Origin: CBDAPE01 sp965198325
Lineage (GTDB): Bacteria; Pseudomonadota; Alphaproteobacteria; UBA828; JAPUJA01
DNA: 64,000 bases
Direction of reading: 5' to 3'
Assembly (NCBI GenBank): GCA_965198325.1
Contig: CBDAPE010000015.1
Coordinates: 248,001-312,000, forward strand
Shown here: one piece after another, positions 28,613 to 39,255 of the stretch
Layout of the letters: every line of letters begins with the position of its first letter
Position numbering within the stretch: the stretch's first letter is position 1
Notes under the pieces: generated by a model
Databases searched by the model: none
What the model was told of the DNA's origin: nothing
What the model saw: the letters and a program-made list of their open reading frames with translations, nothing else
Position numbers and translations under genes: made by a program

Positions 28613-29651
28613 CCCCTAGCGCGACGCTCAGCAGGACCAGGGCGCCCGCCTGATGGCAGGCGCCAAGGGATATCGGCACGAAGGTGAGCAGAGTTGCGAT
28701 GCCGAGTGCACCCTGGGCCAGGGCCGCAGCCAGAAGCAAGTGGAGCGCGCGCCGTGCGCTGCGCCCGAGGCGAACCCGCAAGGACAGGACCCAGAGCAGC
28801 AGGATGGCCGCGACCGTCAAGACGGCCAGCAGACGGTGGTCGAACTGCACTGCGGGTACGTTCTCGAACAGATTGCGCCAGATCGGATCGAGGAGGATGT
28901 AGTCGCGAGGCACGACGCGGCCATCCATCAACGGGAAGGTATTATAAGCTAGCCCCGCATCATTGCCGGCGACGAAGCCCCCCGAAAGCAGCGTGAGGAA
29001 GACGAGCCCCGCGACCCAGGCCGCGAGCCTGCGAAGACCGCTGCCTGCGGGATGCCAGTCGATGTCGTGGGGCCGGGCAAGGCGGCTCAGCGCGAGCCAG
29101 AAAATGACGCCATAGATCACAACCGCGAGGCCGAGATGGGCGGTCAGCCGGTAAGGGCTGACATCGGGATCGGAGATCAGTCCGCTTTTGACCATGTACC
29201 AGCCAAGCAGGCCCTGTAGTGCGCCCAGCACAAAGACGATGGCGAGCCGCCAGGCGAGCCCCCGGTCGAGACGTCGGGTCGAGAGAAAAAACACATACGG
29301 AACCAGGAAGATGATGCCGATCGCCCGACCCAGAATCCGGTGTGCGTATTCCATCCAAAAGATGCCCTTGAAGGCTTCGAGTGTCATGTCGGCGTTGAGT
29401 TTTTGGAATTCCGGGTACTGCTGATAGGCCGCAAAGGCCTCTCGCCACGCCGCCTCGCCGATCGGCGGCAGGGTGCCCATGATCGGGCGCCAATCGACCA
29501 TTGAAAGACCCGACTGGGTGAGCCGAGTCACGCCGCCGAGCACGACCATCGCAAAGATCACTGCGCAACAGGCCAATAGCCAGACAAGCACTGGATCGCG
29601 CGCAGTGCGCGCCACCCCGCCTGCCACCTGTCCGGTTCCACCGATCGCCAT
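28587..29651 (-). CDS. ctaA: Haem A synthase (COX15/CtaA)
   Basis: 354 residues. Oxidises the C8 methyl group of haem O to a formyl group, giving haem A for cytochrome oxidase. Eight hydrophobic segments are visible. Conserved parts: MVVLGGVTRLTQSGLSMVDW at the N-terminus, FWMEYAHRILGRAIGI with a haem-ligand histidine, LGLLGWYMVKSGL-type segment, AHLGLAVVIYG, FVAGNDAGLAYNTFPLMDG and VQFDHRLLAV. The ATG at 29651 is preferred; the frame is open much further upstream but those residues are not hydrophobic or conserved. Confidence 0.93.
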   Translation of the reverse strand: MAIGGTGQVAGGVARTARDPVLVWLLACCAVIFAMVVLGGVTRLTQSGLSMVDWRPIMGTLPPIGEAAWREAFAAYQQYPEFQKLNADMTLEAFKGIFWMEYAHRILGRAIGIIFLVPYVFFLSTRRLDRGLAWRLAIVFVLGALQGLLGWYMVKSGLISDPDVSPYRLTAHLGLAVVIYGVIFWLALSRLARPHDIDWHPAGSGLRRLAAWVAGLVFLTLLSGGFVAGNDAGLAYNTFPLMDGRVVPRDYILLDPIWRNLFENVPAVQFDHRLLAVLTVAAILLLWVLSLRVRLGRSARRALHLLLAAALAQGALGIATLLTFVPISLGACHQAGALVLLSVALGVNRSIRPR

Positions 29652-29712
29652 GGCCTCGCTCGCCGTCGTCCACTGAACCGCTTTATAATGCCCGAAGGAG
29701 GACGCCGCCAGC

Positions 29713-30639
29713 GTGTTCGATCTGATCTTTCTAGGTACTGCCGCGAGTGTGCCAAGCGCAACGCGAGGCGTGTCCTCCCTGCTCGTGCTCCACGACCGGC
29801 ACCGCTTTCTGGTCGATTGCGGCGAAGGCACCCAGCGCCAGCTGATTAAGAGCGGTTTCGGGTTCCGCCGTCTCGACAGGATCCTGCTCACCCACGGCCA
29901 TCTCGATCACGTGCTGGGTCTCGGCGGGCTCATGGCAACGTTTTCCGAGTGGGAACCGATGCAGCGGGTCACCCTCTATGGCGGCGCCAGCGCGCTTGCC
30001 GTCGCGCACGACCTGATCGACGCCGTCATCCTCCCGCGCGCCGGCGAGCATCTCGATCTCGATTTCGTCGATCTCACGCCGGGACCGGTGATCGAAGATA
30101 CCGGCTTCCGGCTTTCTGCCGTTCCCTTGCGTCATGCCGATGAAGACGCCTATGGCTTTGTTTTCGAAGAGAAGCCTCGCCATCATTTCCGCGAAGGCGC
30201 CGCCGAGACCCTTGGCGTTCCGAAGGGCCCCGCGCGCCACCGTCTTGCTCATGGCGAGACGATCATGCGTGCCGACGGGACGACGGTCGCACCGGACGAT
30301 GTGCTGGGACCGGCTTTGCAGGGCACGAAGCTGGTCGTCCTAGACGATATGGACGCCACGGAAAACCTCGCTGGCCCGCTCAGCGGAGCCGACGCCCTCG
30401 TGATTGAGGCGACCTATCTCGACACCGATCGCAACATCGCGCGGAGCCACGGCCATATCACCGCCGGAGACGCCGCCCGGCTCGCGGCGGATGCGGGCGT
30501 GAAGGCGCTCTATCTCAATCACATCTCCGACCGTCACGGCGAGGACGAGCTGCTCGCGGAGGCGCGGGCGCATTTTCCGACCGCACGGATCGCGCACGAC
30601 TTCGATCAGGTCAAAGTGATCCGCGAACGGGCAGAGTGA
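29713..30639 (+). CDS. rnz: Ribonuclease Z
   Basis: 308 residues, metallo-beta-lactamase fold endonuclease that matures tRNA 3' ends. Motifs: FLGTAASVPSATRGVSSLL, VDCGEGTQRQL, the zinc-binding LLTHGHLDHVLGLGGL (HxHxDH), and the later histidines in VPLRHAD and EATY...SHGHITAGDAA, plus LNHISDRH near the C-terminus. The start is GTG 29713 with GGAGGA upstream. It is divergent from ctaA (61 bp) and convergent with the small conserved gene at 30642. Confidence 0.94.
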   Translation: MFDLIFLGTAASVPSATRGVSSLLVLHDRHRFLVDCGEGTQRQLIKSGFGFRRLDRILLTHGHLDHVLGLGGLMATFSEWEPMQRVTLYGGASALAVAHDLIDAVILPRAGEHLDLDFVDLTPGPVIEDTGFRLSAVPLRHADEDAYGFVFEEKPRHHFREGAAETLGVPKGPARHRLAHGETIMRADGTTVAPDDVLGPALQGTKLVVLDDMDATENLAGPLSGADALVIEATYLDTDRNIARSHGHITAGDAARLAADAGVKALYLNHISDRHGEDELLAEARAHFPTARIAHDFDQVKVIRERAE

Positions 30640-30641
30640 AC

Positions 30642-30992
30642 CTAGAACCGTTCCTGCCCGGTCTTGCGATGGGCATCGGGAAAATCGCGGTACAGAGCAA
30701 CGAGAACGTCGGTGACCCGGCTGTTGATCTCGAAATGCAGACCTTCTGCCGGCTCGGCGCGCTCGGACATGACGTGGAAGGCCTCGTCGACCTGCGCCAT
30801 GCCGTCGGTCTCGATCATGATATGGAATTCGCGCAAAACTTCGGGCATCAACCCGAGTTTTTGTCGGGTCAGACGCCAATCTGCAATCAGGTCGCGCCCT
30901 TTCAAATCTTCCATGAAGGCTTTCATATGGCCTGCGAATTCGAGATCGGACGTGCCCCGCTTCAGGTTGAACCAGATGTGATAGATGTCCAT
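30642..30992 (-). CDS. Small conserved protein of unknown function (DUF6614-like)
   Basis: 116 residues, no signal or membrane segment. The start MDIYHIWFNLKRG and the segment FAGHMKAFMEDLKGRDLIADWRL, with EVLREFHIMIE, suggest a small ferredoxin-like dimeric alpha/beta fold; I believe it belongs to the group named DUF6614, but this rests on memory of its N-terminus. The stop codon is 2 bp from that of rnz on the other strand. It lies upstream of the maoC-like gene, 41 bp away. Confidence 0.65.
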   Translation of the reverse strand: MDIYHIWFNLKRGTSDLEFAGHMKAFMEDLKGRDLIADWRLTRQKLGLMPEVLREFHIMIETDGMAQVDEAFHVMSERAEPAEGLHFEINSRVTDVLVALYRDFPDAHRKTGQERF

Positions 30993-31032
30993 ATCCCGTT
31001 ACTCCAAGCGATTGAGCGAGCCGTAGATCCGC

Positions 31033-31491
31033 TCAATCCGGCCGACGCCTGACGATTTGCATGCAGCGGTAGGTCATGACGGTCTCGCCGGTCTGATTGA
31101 CGGTGTCCATGCGCACGGAGACATAACCCCGGTCGGCCTTCGAGTCCGAGGCGCGCAAATCCATGACTTCGACGAGCGTCCTGAGCGTATCGCCAGGGTA
31201 GACCGGCTTGAGCCATCTCAACTCGTCGATCCCGGGCGAACCCAGCCCGGTACCCTCGTAGAGGCCGCTCTGCATCACCATCCGCAGTGAGACAGCGAGT
31301 GTATGGATGCCACTTGCAATTAGACCGCCATAGATCGTGTCCTTGGCCGCCTCGACATCCATATGGATGCGCTGGGGATCGTAGCGGAAGGCGAAATCGA
31401 GAATCTCGGCTTCGCTCAGGGTCTTTCCGGCGGTCTCGATTCGCTCGCCGAGCGTGAAGTCCTCAAAGTATCGCCCGATCACCTTTGTCAT
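31033..31491 (-). CDS. MaoC-like (R)-specific enoyl-CoA hydratase family protein
   Basis: 152 residues, hot-dog fold. Hydratase signature: residues around FAFRYDPQRIHMDVEAAKDTIYGGLIASGIHT, where Asp and His of the DPxxIH motif are the expected catalytic pair. Likely hydrates a trans-2-enoyl-CoA in fatty-acid or polyhydroxyalkanoate metabolism, or acts on a dicarboxylate-CoA. ATG 31491 is used (MTKVIGRYFEDFTLGER); it overlaps the end of the upstream Ada-like gene by 29 bp, implying co-transcription. Confidence 0.85.
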   Translation of the reverse strand: MTKVIGRYFEDFTLGERIETAGKTLSEAEILDFAFRYDPQRIHMDVEAAKDTIYGGLIASGIHTLAVSLRMVMQSGLYEGTGLGSPGIDELRWLKPVYPGDTLRTLVEVMDLRASDSKADRGYVSVRMDTVNQTGETVMTYRCMQIVRRRPD

Positions 31492-32365
31492 CGCCCTCTC
31501 CCGGCCGTGGCCTGCCCTGGGGCTCGAAATAGGAACTCTCCCAGGCAAGGATCGCCCGCTTGCGCGGAACGCCCCATTCATAGCCGTGAATCGTTCCGTT
31601 GTCGCGGATCACGCGATGGCACGGGATGATGAAGGAGATCGGGTTGGCACCAACCGCGCCGCCGACGGCGCGAGCCGATCCGTCCCGACCCACGAAGCAG
31701 GCGAGCTTGGTATAGCTGGTCACCGCGCCTGGCGGGATTTGCAACAAAGCCTCCCAGACCTTCAGCTGGAACGGGGTTCCCCGAACCAGCAGCGTCAGCG
31801 GTTCGGCCAACGGGGCTCGGGCAAAGATATGCTCGACGAGGGCGCCCGTGCGATCCGGCGATTCGGTGTAGTGTGCCTCGGGCCAGCGGCGGCGAAACTC
31901 GCCAAGCGCCGCGTCACGTCCGCCGGCCTCCGCAAAGCCCAACCCGCAAACGCCCCGCTGGGTCGACAACAGCAGGCAATCGCCGAACGGGCTGGGATGA
32001 AAGCCATAGGCGATGTCGAGACCGGCACCCCGATGGCGATACTCGCCGGGGGTCATCGCTTCGTAGGTCACGAAAAGATCGTGAAGCCGGCTGGGGCCCG
32101 ATAAACCGCTTTCGAAGGCCGCCTCGAGGACGGGTCTGGAGCGGGCAAGCAGCGCCTTCGCATAATCGAGGGTAAGGTATTGCAGGTAGCGCTTGGGGCT
32201 GATCCCGGCATATCGCGAGAACAGACGTTGGAAGTGGTATTCGCTTAGGCCGCAGGCGGCGGCAATGGTCTTCAGATCGGGCTGGTCGCGGACGCGATCC
32301 TCGAGGAATAGGATCGCAGCCTCGATTCGCTGGTAGTCGGTAATCTGGGTCTTCGTATCGGCCAT
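31463..32365 (-). CDS. AraC-type regulator fused to methylated-DNA-cysteine methyltransferase (Ada-like)
   Basis: 300 residues from ATG 32365. The N-terminal ~95 residues are an AraC helix-turn-helix domain (TIAAACGLSEYHFQRLFSRYAGISPKRYLQYLT); the C-terminal ~160 are an O6-alkylguanine methyltransferase with the active-site IPCHRVI and the helix FQLKVWEALLQIPPG. The zinc-containing methylphosphotriester domain of E. coli Ada is absent, so it cannot be switched on in the same way; this two-domain form is widespread. It removes alkyl groups from guanine and may regulate its own operon. Confidence 0.9.
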   Translation of the reverse strand: MADTKTQITDYQRIEAAILFLEDRVRDQPDLKTIAAACGLSEYHFQRLFSRYAGISPKRYLQYLTLDYAKALLARSRPVLEAAFESGLSGPSRLHDLFVTYEAMTPGEYRHRGAGLDIAYGFHPSPFGDCLLLSTQRGVCGLGFAEAGGRDAALGEFRRRWPEAHYTESPDRTGALVEHIFARAPLAEPLTLLVRGTPFQLKVWEALLQIPPGAVTSYTKLACFVGRDGSARAVGGAVGANPISFIIPCHRVIRDNGTIHGYEWGVPRKRAILAWESSYFEPQGRPRPGEGDDKGDRAIL

Positions 32366-32440
32366 GACGCACCAAAGATACGGGCAGGTCGGAAAGCGAG
32401 CCACCCGATTCTTGCTGCCCGCCTTGCGACCGCCTTGCTG

Positions 32441-33265
32441 TCAGCCGTCGAAGGGCCGGACCGTATGGGCGTGGTTGAGCGGACCGTGCCCCTGGCCGTA
32501 GCCCGGCGCCGTCTTGATCGCTTCGTAGACGTAAGACCGGGCCCGGCGAACTGCGGCGCCCAGATCGAGCCCTTGGGCCAGACTGACGGCGATCGCCGAC
32601 GCGAGTGTGCAACCCGTGCCGTGGGTATGCGGCGTGTCGATCCGCTGACTTTCGAGATATTCCGTACCGCGTTCGCTGACAAGCACATCCGTAATCGTTT
32701 CGCCGGTACCGTGCCCGCCGGTGATCAGAACCCCCGGCGCGCCACCGGTCATCAGCATCTTGGCGGCATGGACCATATCGTCGACGCCGCGGATGGTGTA
32801 GCCGGTCAGCGCCTCGGCTTCCGGGATGTTCGGCGTGATCAGCTGCGCGCGCAGGAGAAGCCGGGCGCGAAAGGCCTCGGAGGCACTGTCCTCTATCAGT
32901 CTTTCGCCGCCTTGGGCCGCCATGACCGGGTCGACGACCAGCGAAATGCCCCGCGCCTCGTTGTCGATGATCTCGGCGATCGCGCCGATGATCCCGGCCG
33001 TATGCACCATGCCGATCTTGATCGCGTCGGCCCCGATATCGTCGAGCACGGTCAAAATTTGCGCGGCAACGAACTCCGGGGTCATGTCGGCAACGGCCGA
33101 GACTCCCCGGGTATTCTGCACGGTTATGGCGGTCACCGCCGTGGCGGCATAGCCGCCAAGCGCGGTCACAGTCTTGATATCCGCCTGGATGCCCGCTCCA
33201 CCGCTTGAATCCGAGCCCGCGACAATGAGCACGCGTCCCGCCAAGGCGGTCGACGACTCGGTCAT
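32441..33265 (-). CDS. thiD: Hydroxymethylpyrimidine/phosphomethylpyrimidine kinase
   Basis: 274 residues, ribokinase fold. Phosphorylates HMP and HMP-phosphate for thiamine synthesis. Signatures: IVAGSDSSGGAGIQADIKT, VQNTRGVSAV, VVDPVMAAQGGERL, PNIPEAEALTG and the catalytic-base region HTHGTGCTLASAIA. It is the last gene of the glmM run, starting 1 bp after the glmM stop. thiE is also in the window (59423) but in a separate operon. Confidence 0.95.
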   Translation of the reverse strand: MTESSTALAGRVLIVAGSDSSGGAGIQADIKTVTALGGYAATAVTAITVQNTRGVSAVADMTPEFVAAQILTVLDDIGADAIKIGMVHTAGIIGAIAEIIDNEARGISLVVDPVMAAQGGERLIEDSASEAFRARLLLRAQLITPNIPEAEALTGYTIRGVDDMVHAAKMLMTGGAPGVLITGGHGTGETITDVLVSERGTEYLESQRIDTPHTHGTGCTLASAIAVSLAQGLDLGAAVRRARSYVYEAIKTAPGYGQGHGPLNHAHTVRPFDG

Positions 33266-33266
33266 T

Positions 33267-34616
33267 TCAACCCCGAGCCCGTTCCAGTTCCCGAACGATT
33301 TCGTCGGCGACCGTCGCGATCAGCTGCCCGTCCTCTCCCTCGGCCATGACGCGGACAACCGGCTCCGTCCCGGACTTGCGGATCACCAACCGGCCGGATT
33401 CGCCAAGCGTTGCCTCGCCCGCAGCGATCGATTGTTTCACACCGTCGTCGTCGAGCGGCTCGGCGCCATTGGTCACACGGACCTTGCGATGGGTCTGGGG
33501 TAGGGGTTCGAAGACCCGGCCTGCCTCGCTGACCGGTCGCCCGTCGGCAATCAGCACGGCCAGAGTCTGGAGCGCCGCGATCAGTCCGTCGCCGGTCGTC
33601 GTGTAATCGCTGAGGATGATGTGGCCCGACTGCTCGCCGCCGACGTTAAACCCGTTCTGGCGCATGTAGTCGACGACATAGCGGTCGCCCACCTGGGTTC
33701 GGGCCAAACCGATACCGGCGTCCTTGAGATGACGCTCGAGCGCCAGGTTTGACATCACCGTCGCCACCACGCCGCCGCCATGAAGGCGATTGGTGCGCTG
33801 CCAGAAATTCGCGACCAAGGCCATGACCTGATCCCCATCCAGCAACCGGCCTTTTTCGTCGCACATCACCATCCGGTCGGCGTCACCGTCGAGTGCAATT
33901 CCCAGATCGGCGCCATGAACGACGACCTGGGAGCACAGCATCTCGACAGCCGTCGATCCGCAATCCTTGTTGATGTTGAAGCCGTCAGGCTTAACGCCGA
34001 CAGGGACCACCTCGGCGCCCAGCTCCCACAACACCGTGGGCGCAACCTTGTAGGCGGCTCCGTTGGCACAATCGACGACGATCTTTATGCCGTCGAGACT
34101 CTGGTCCTTCGGGAAGGTGTTCTTGACGAATTCGATGTAACGGCCTTCCGCGTCGTCCAGCCGCTTCGCCCGGCCCAGGGACTCGGGCTGGACGAGGCCG
34201 TCCGAAATGCCCTTTGCAATTCGTAATTCGATTTCGGTCTCGACCGCGTCCGAGAGCTTGTAGCCGTCCGGCGCGAATAGCTTGATGCCGTTATCCTCGT
34301 ACGAGTTGTGCGATGCGGAGATCATCACCCCGAGATCGGCGCGGAGCGAACGGGTCAGCATGGCGACCGCAGGCGTTGGCATCGGGCCGATCAAGACCAC
34401 GTCCATGCCAACAGAGACAAAGCCCGCTGTCAGCGCCGGTTCGAGCAGATAGCCGGACAGCCGGGTGTCCTTGCCGATCACCACGCGGTGTTGATGGTCG
34501 CCCCGGGTGAATTGCAGGCCCGCGGCCATGCCCACCTTAAGGGCGACCTCGGCGGTCATCGGGTCCACGTTTGCCGTGCCCCGAATCCCGTCCGTGCCGA
34601 ACAGCTTTCGCGTCAT
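33267..34616 (-). CDS. glmM: Phosphoglucosamine mutase
   Basis: 449 residues. Converts glucosamine-6-phosphate to glucosamine-1-phosphate for peptidoglycan and LPS precursors. The N-terminus RKLFGTDGIRGTAN, the phosphoserine site MISASHNSYEDNGIKLF, the metal-binding ALDGDADRMVMCDEKG, the sugar-binding GGEQSGHIIL and the phosphate-binding RKSGTEPVVRVMAEG are all present. ATG 34616 is chosen over a longer frame from 34685. It lies in ftsH-folP-glmM order, a conserved arrangement. Confidence 0.96.
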   Translation of the reverse strand: MTRKLFGTDGIRGTANVDPMTAEVALKVGMAAGLQFTRGDHQHRVVIGKDTRLSGYLLEPALTAGFVSVGMDVVLIGPMPTPAVAMLTRSLRADLGVMISASHNSYEDNGIKLFAPDGYKLSDAVETEIELRIAKGISDGLVQPESLGRAKRLDDAEGRYIEFVKNTFPKDQSLDGIKIVVDCANGAAYKVAPTVLWELGAEVVPVGVKPDGFNINKDCGSTAVEMLCSQVVVHGADLGIALDGDADRMVMCDEKGRLLDGDQVMALVANFWQRTNRLHGGGVVATVMSNLALERHLKDAGIGLARTQVGDRYVVDYMRQNGFNVGGEQSGHIILSDYTTTGDGLIAALQTLAVLIADGRPVSEAGRVFEPLPQTHRKVRVTNGAEPLDDDGVKQSIAAGEATLGESGRLVIRKSGTEPVVRVMAEGEDGQLIATVADEIVRELERARG

Positions 34617-34694
34617 GGTCGATCCCGTCCCGGGTCCCGCCCCGTCTCGGCGGAACTCCAACTGTTTACCACACCGCTCCGACAATCCGGGGCG

Positions 34695-35795
34695 TTATTT
34701 GTCCTCGGCGTTCAAAAACGCCGACCACACGTCGATCGCCTGGCGGGTTTCCGCGACGTCGTGAACCCGAAGGATCTGGACGCCGCGCGCAGCACAGAAG
34801 AGAGCCGCCGCGATCGAGCCCCCGAGCCGGGAGCCGGCCGCACCGCCGACGGAAAGCCGCGCGATCATGCTTTTGCGCGAGGCGCCGACGAGCACGGGGC
34901 AACCCAGCCCGTGGAACGCTTCGATGTGGGCAAGCAAATCGAGATTGTGGGCGAGAGTCTTGCCGAAGCCGATGCCCGGGTCGATGACGAGCCGGCCCCG
35001 CGCGATGCCCGCCGATTCGCAAGCCCCGATCCGCGACTCGAAGTAGTCGAGGAGATCGAGAACCACGTCGTCGTAACGCGGGTTGTCCTGCATCGTTTTG
35101 GGCGTGCCCTGCATATGCATGAGGACGACAGGTGCATCGTTCGTAGCGGCACTGTCGAGACTTGCAGAGTCGAATTCGAGCGCGCTGGTATCGTTGATGA
35201 TCGAAGCACCGGCATCGAGAGCGGCCGTCGTCACCGCGGCCAGGCGGGTATCGATCGACACAATCAGGCCGTCGTTGGCAAGCGCCTGGATGACTGGAAG
35301 CGTGCGCGCCAATTGCTCGTCGGCCGACACGGGTATGGAGCGCGGCCGCGTCGATTCGCCGCCGACATCGATGATTGCGGCGCCGGTGGCGGCCATGGCC
35401 CGACCGCGCGCGATCGCATCATCGGCTGTGAAGGTCTCGCCACCATCGGAGAAGCTATCGGGCGTGACGTTGACCACGCCCATGATTACGGGCCGATCCA
35501 TCGCCACGCCAGCGACTGATTTACGCGGCGCACACAGCCGCTCGACTTGTTGACGCACCAGCCGGGCTTCGTCATCGGGCAATCCCGTTACGCGATCCTC
35601 GAGCCGGTCGAGCGACAGGCGCTCGGTCGTCCGGCCCGACGAGCTGCGGCGCAACAGCTCGCAGGCCTCGAAACTGAGCGACCCGCCCGCGAGCGGCCGC
35701 CCCCGCCCGACCGCGTTCAAACCCGCCGGACTCAGACGCAATCGTGCAGGTACGGAGCCCCGCACGGCTGCGGGGCTCTTGGAACCGTCGAACAC
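34695..35795 (-). CDS. folP: Dihydropteroate synthase
   Basis: Condenses pABA with dihydropterin pyrophosphate in folate synthesis. The ~270-residue catalytic barrel has IMGVVNVTPDSFSDGGE, DVGGESTRPRS, SIDTRLAAVTTAALDAGASIINDTSA, MHMQGTPKTMQ and VIDPGIGFGKT. It is preceded by an extension of ~95 residues (LPLAGG-like RPLAGGSLSFEACELLRR) common to alphaproteobacterial homologues. The GTG at 35795 has no clear ribosome site and the first codons lie in a perfect hairpin; the true start may be downstream, for instance the TTG at 35741. Confidence 0.93.
   Translation of the reverse strand: MFDGSKSPAAVRGSVPARLRLSPAGLNAVGRGRPLAGGSLSFEACELLRRSSSGRTTERLSLDRLEDRVTGLPDDEARLVRQQVERLCAPRKSVAGVAMDRPVIMGVVNVTPDSFSDGGETFTADDAIARGRAMAATGAAIIDVGGESTRPRSIPVSADEQLARTLPVIQALANDGLIVSIDTRLAAVTTAALDAGASIINDTSALEFDSASLDSAATNDAPVVLMHMQGTPKTMQDNPRYDDVVLDLLDYFESRIGACESAGIARGRLVIDPGIGFGKTLAHNLDLLAHIEAFHGLGCPVLVGASRKSMIARLSVGGAAGSRLGGSIAAALFCAARGVQILRVHDVAETRQAIDVWSAFLNAEDK
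35755..35778. terminator. Perfect 10-bp hairpin just after ftsH, overlapping the proposed folP start
   Basis: GAGCCCCGCA and TGCGGGGCTC pair perfectly around a four-base loop, 35 bp downstream of the ftsH stop. It looks like an ftsH terminator or attenuator, although no T-run follows on the minus strand. Its position within the first codons of folP as drawn suggests a later folP start. Confidence 0.5.
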
Positions 35796-35812
35796 GGTAG
35801 AGAGAGGCGGCT

Positions 35813-37741
<1,929 letters not shown>

Positions 37742-37834
37742 AATCCGGTTACTCCAGCACTTCTGTACGGGGCTCCGCCGACCGTGATCGCGTCCTCCTC
37801 CGGACCGATCCACGACCGCGTCTCCGTAAGTTTA

Positions 37835-37859
37835 TATTAAAACGCGACTTTATTAAAAC
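37835..37859. promoter_or_regulatory. AT-rich ftsH upstream region with a direct repeat
   Basis: On the minus strand GTTTTAATA occurs twice, start-to-start distance 16 bases, about 100 bp upstream of the ftsH start, in the ~160-bp gap after tilS. This is likely the ftsH promoter area; no recognisable heat-shock promoter was identified. Confidence 0.35.
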
Positions 37860-37899
37860 CGCCATAACTGTCTGCCCTGCCAGCTTAACCACGCTCACT

Positions 37900-39255
37900 T
37901 TAGATCGCCGCCGTGGCGACGGGTCCGGCAACGAGGGGCCGGCGCGGCAAGAATCGCACGGCCAGCGCCGGATCGTCACGCCGCTCATAGCTAAGGTGGG
38001 GCACGGCGATCACCCCTTCAACCCCCCAAAGCGCGGGTAGAACGGCGCGAGCGGCGGGCGGTACCGGGGTTTTTCGCAAGGTCCGATCGGCGGCCGTGAC
38101 CTGGGCCCAGCCCGATGTTCCGAGCGCCGCCACCCGATACCGGTGACGGTCGGAGTCTCGGGGTGGTGGTCCCAGTCGAATCGCGAAACGGTCGTCCCAG
38201 CGGCCTTCGTGGCCCGGCCCGAGGACGAGATCGGCTCCGATCGCGGCGGCCTCACGGGAAACCACCAGACGGCCACGGTGCAGCGTCACCCGACACCCGC
38301 CCAAGGTGCGGCCCCTCGACCCCAGCCCGCCGCGCAGCGCTGCCAGCAGCCGTTCAAGCCGTTCGGCCCGGGGCGGCCGGGCCGCACCGCTGAGACAGGC
38401 AATGACCTGGCCCAACGCCCGGAATGCGAGCTCGTCGGGCGGCGCCGTCAAGAGACCCGTATCCGCCAAGGCGTAGCCCGCCGGGTGGAGCGTCACCGCT
38501 GCCGCGAGACGCTCAGCCGTCGCGGTTTCGAGCGTGGCGCGAGCGCGTCCCAGCCGCGCGGCGGTTCCGGCAAGCTGCCAGGGTGTGAGCCCTTCCGCGG
38601 CGAGCGCCGGCGCGAGCGCGCGCCAACGAACCCGGGCATAGGTCTCGTCCCGATTTGTCGGATCCTCGACCCAGGCTTGACCGGCGCGCTCGAGGACCGC
38701 GACCAGCTGCGCCTTGGGCACGTCGAGCAACGGGCGCACCAGACGCACGCCGCAGCGCTCGGAGACCGGCGCCATGGCGGCCAGTCCGTTGAGCCCGCTA
38801 CCCCGGCTCAGTCGCAACAACAGGGTCTCCGCCTGATCCTCCAGATGGTGGCCCAACAGGAGATGCAGCACGGCGTTCCGCCGGCACCAGTCGGACAGCA
38901 GATCGTAGCGCGCGCTACGCGCGGCCGCGGGCAACCCGGTCCGGGGTTTCGCGCCCCGCCAGGTCAGACGCCGGTGTGAAATGCCCCGCGCCGTCAGCCA
39001 GCGGGCAACCTGCCGGGCCTCGGCCGGTGATTCCGGGCGCAGGCCGTGGTCGACTGTCAGACCGACGATATGACCACCCCGGCGCCGCGCCCACTGATCG
39101 GCGAGCAGGCAGAGGGCGAGGCTATCCGCACCCCCCGAGACGCCGACGGCAAGAACGGGCGTGCGCTCAAAGGGACCCAATGGCGCAAGGCGCGCGGCGA
39201 ACGCCCGGGCGCCGAGCGGTGTATCAGCCTGGGGTTGGGCGGGATCCGGCGTCAC
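37900..39255 (-). CDS. tilS: tRNA(Ile)-lysidine synthetase
   Basis: 451 residues. Modifies the wobble cytidine of the CAU anticodon in tRNA-Ile2 to lysidine. PP-loop motif AVGVSGGADSLALCLLA at the N-terminus, then GLTVDHGLRPES, LGHHLEDQAETLLLRLSRGSGL and the LVRPLLDVPKAQL segment. The start is GTG 39255, directly after the cpoB stop codon (39256-39258), so translation is coupled. The C-terminal half is less conserved, as usual. Confidence 0.92.
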   Translation of the reverse strand: MTPDPAQPQADTPLGARAFAARLAPLGPFERTPVLAVGVSGGADSLALCLLADQWARRRGGHIVGLTVDHGLRPESPAEARQVARWLTARGISHRRLTWRGAKPRTGLPAAARSARYDLLSDWCRRNAVLHLLLGHHLEDQAETLLLRLSRGSGLNGLAAMAPVSERCGVRLVRPLLDVPKAQLVAVLERAGQAWVEDPTNRDETYARVRWRALAPALAAEGLTPWQLAGTAARLGRARATLETATAERLAAAVTLHPAGYALADTGLLTAPPDELAFRALGQVIACLSGAARPPRAERLERLLAALRGGLGSRGRTLGGCRVTLHRGRLVVSREAAAIGADLVLGPGHEGRWDDRFAIRLGPPPRDSDRHRYRVAALGTSGWAQVTAADRTLRKTPVPPAARAVLPALWGVEGVIAVPHLSYERRDDPALAVRFLPRRPLVAGPVATAAI

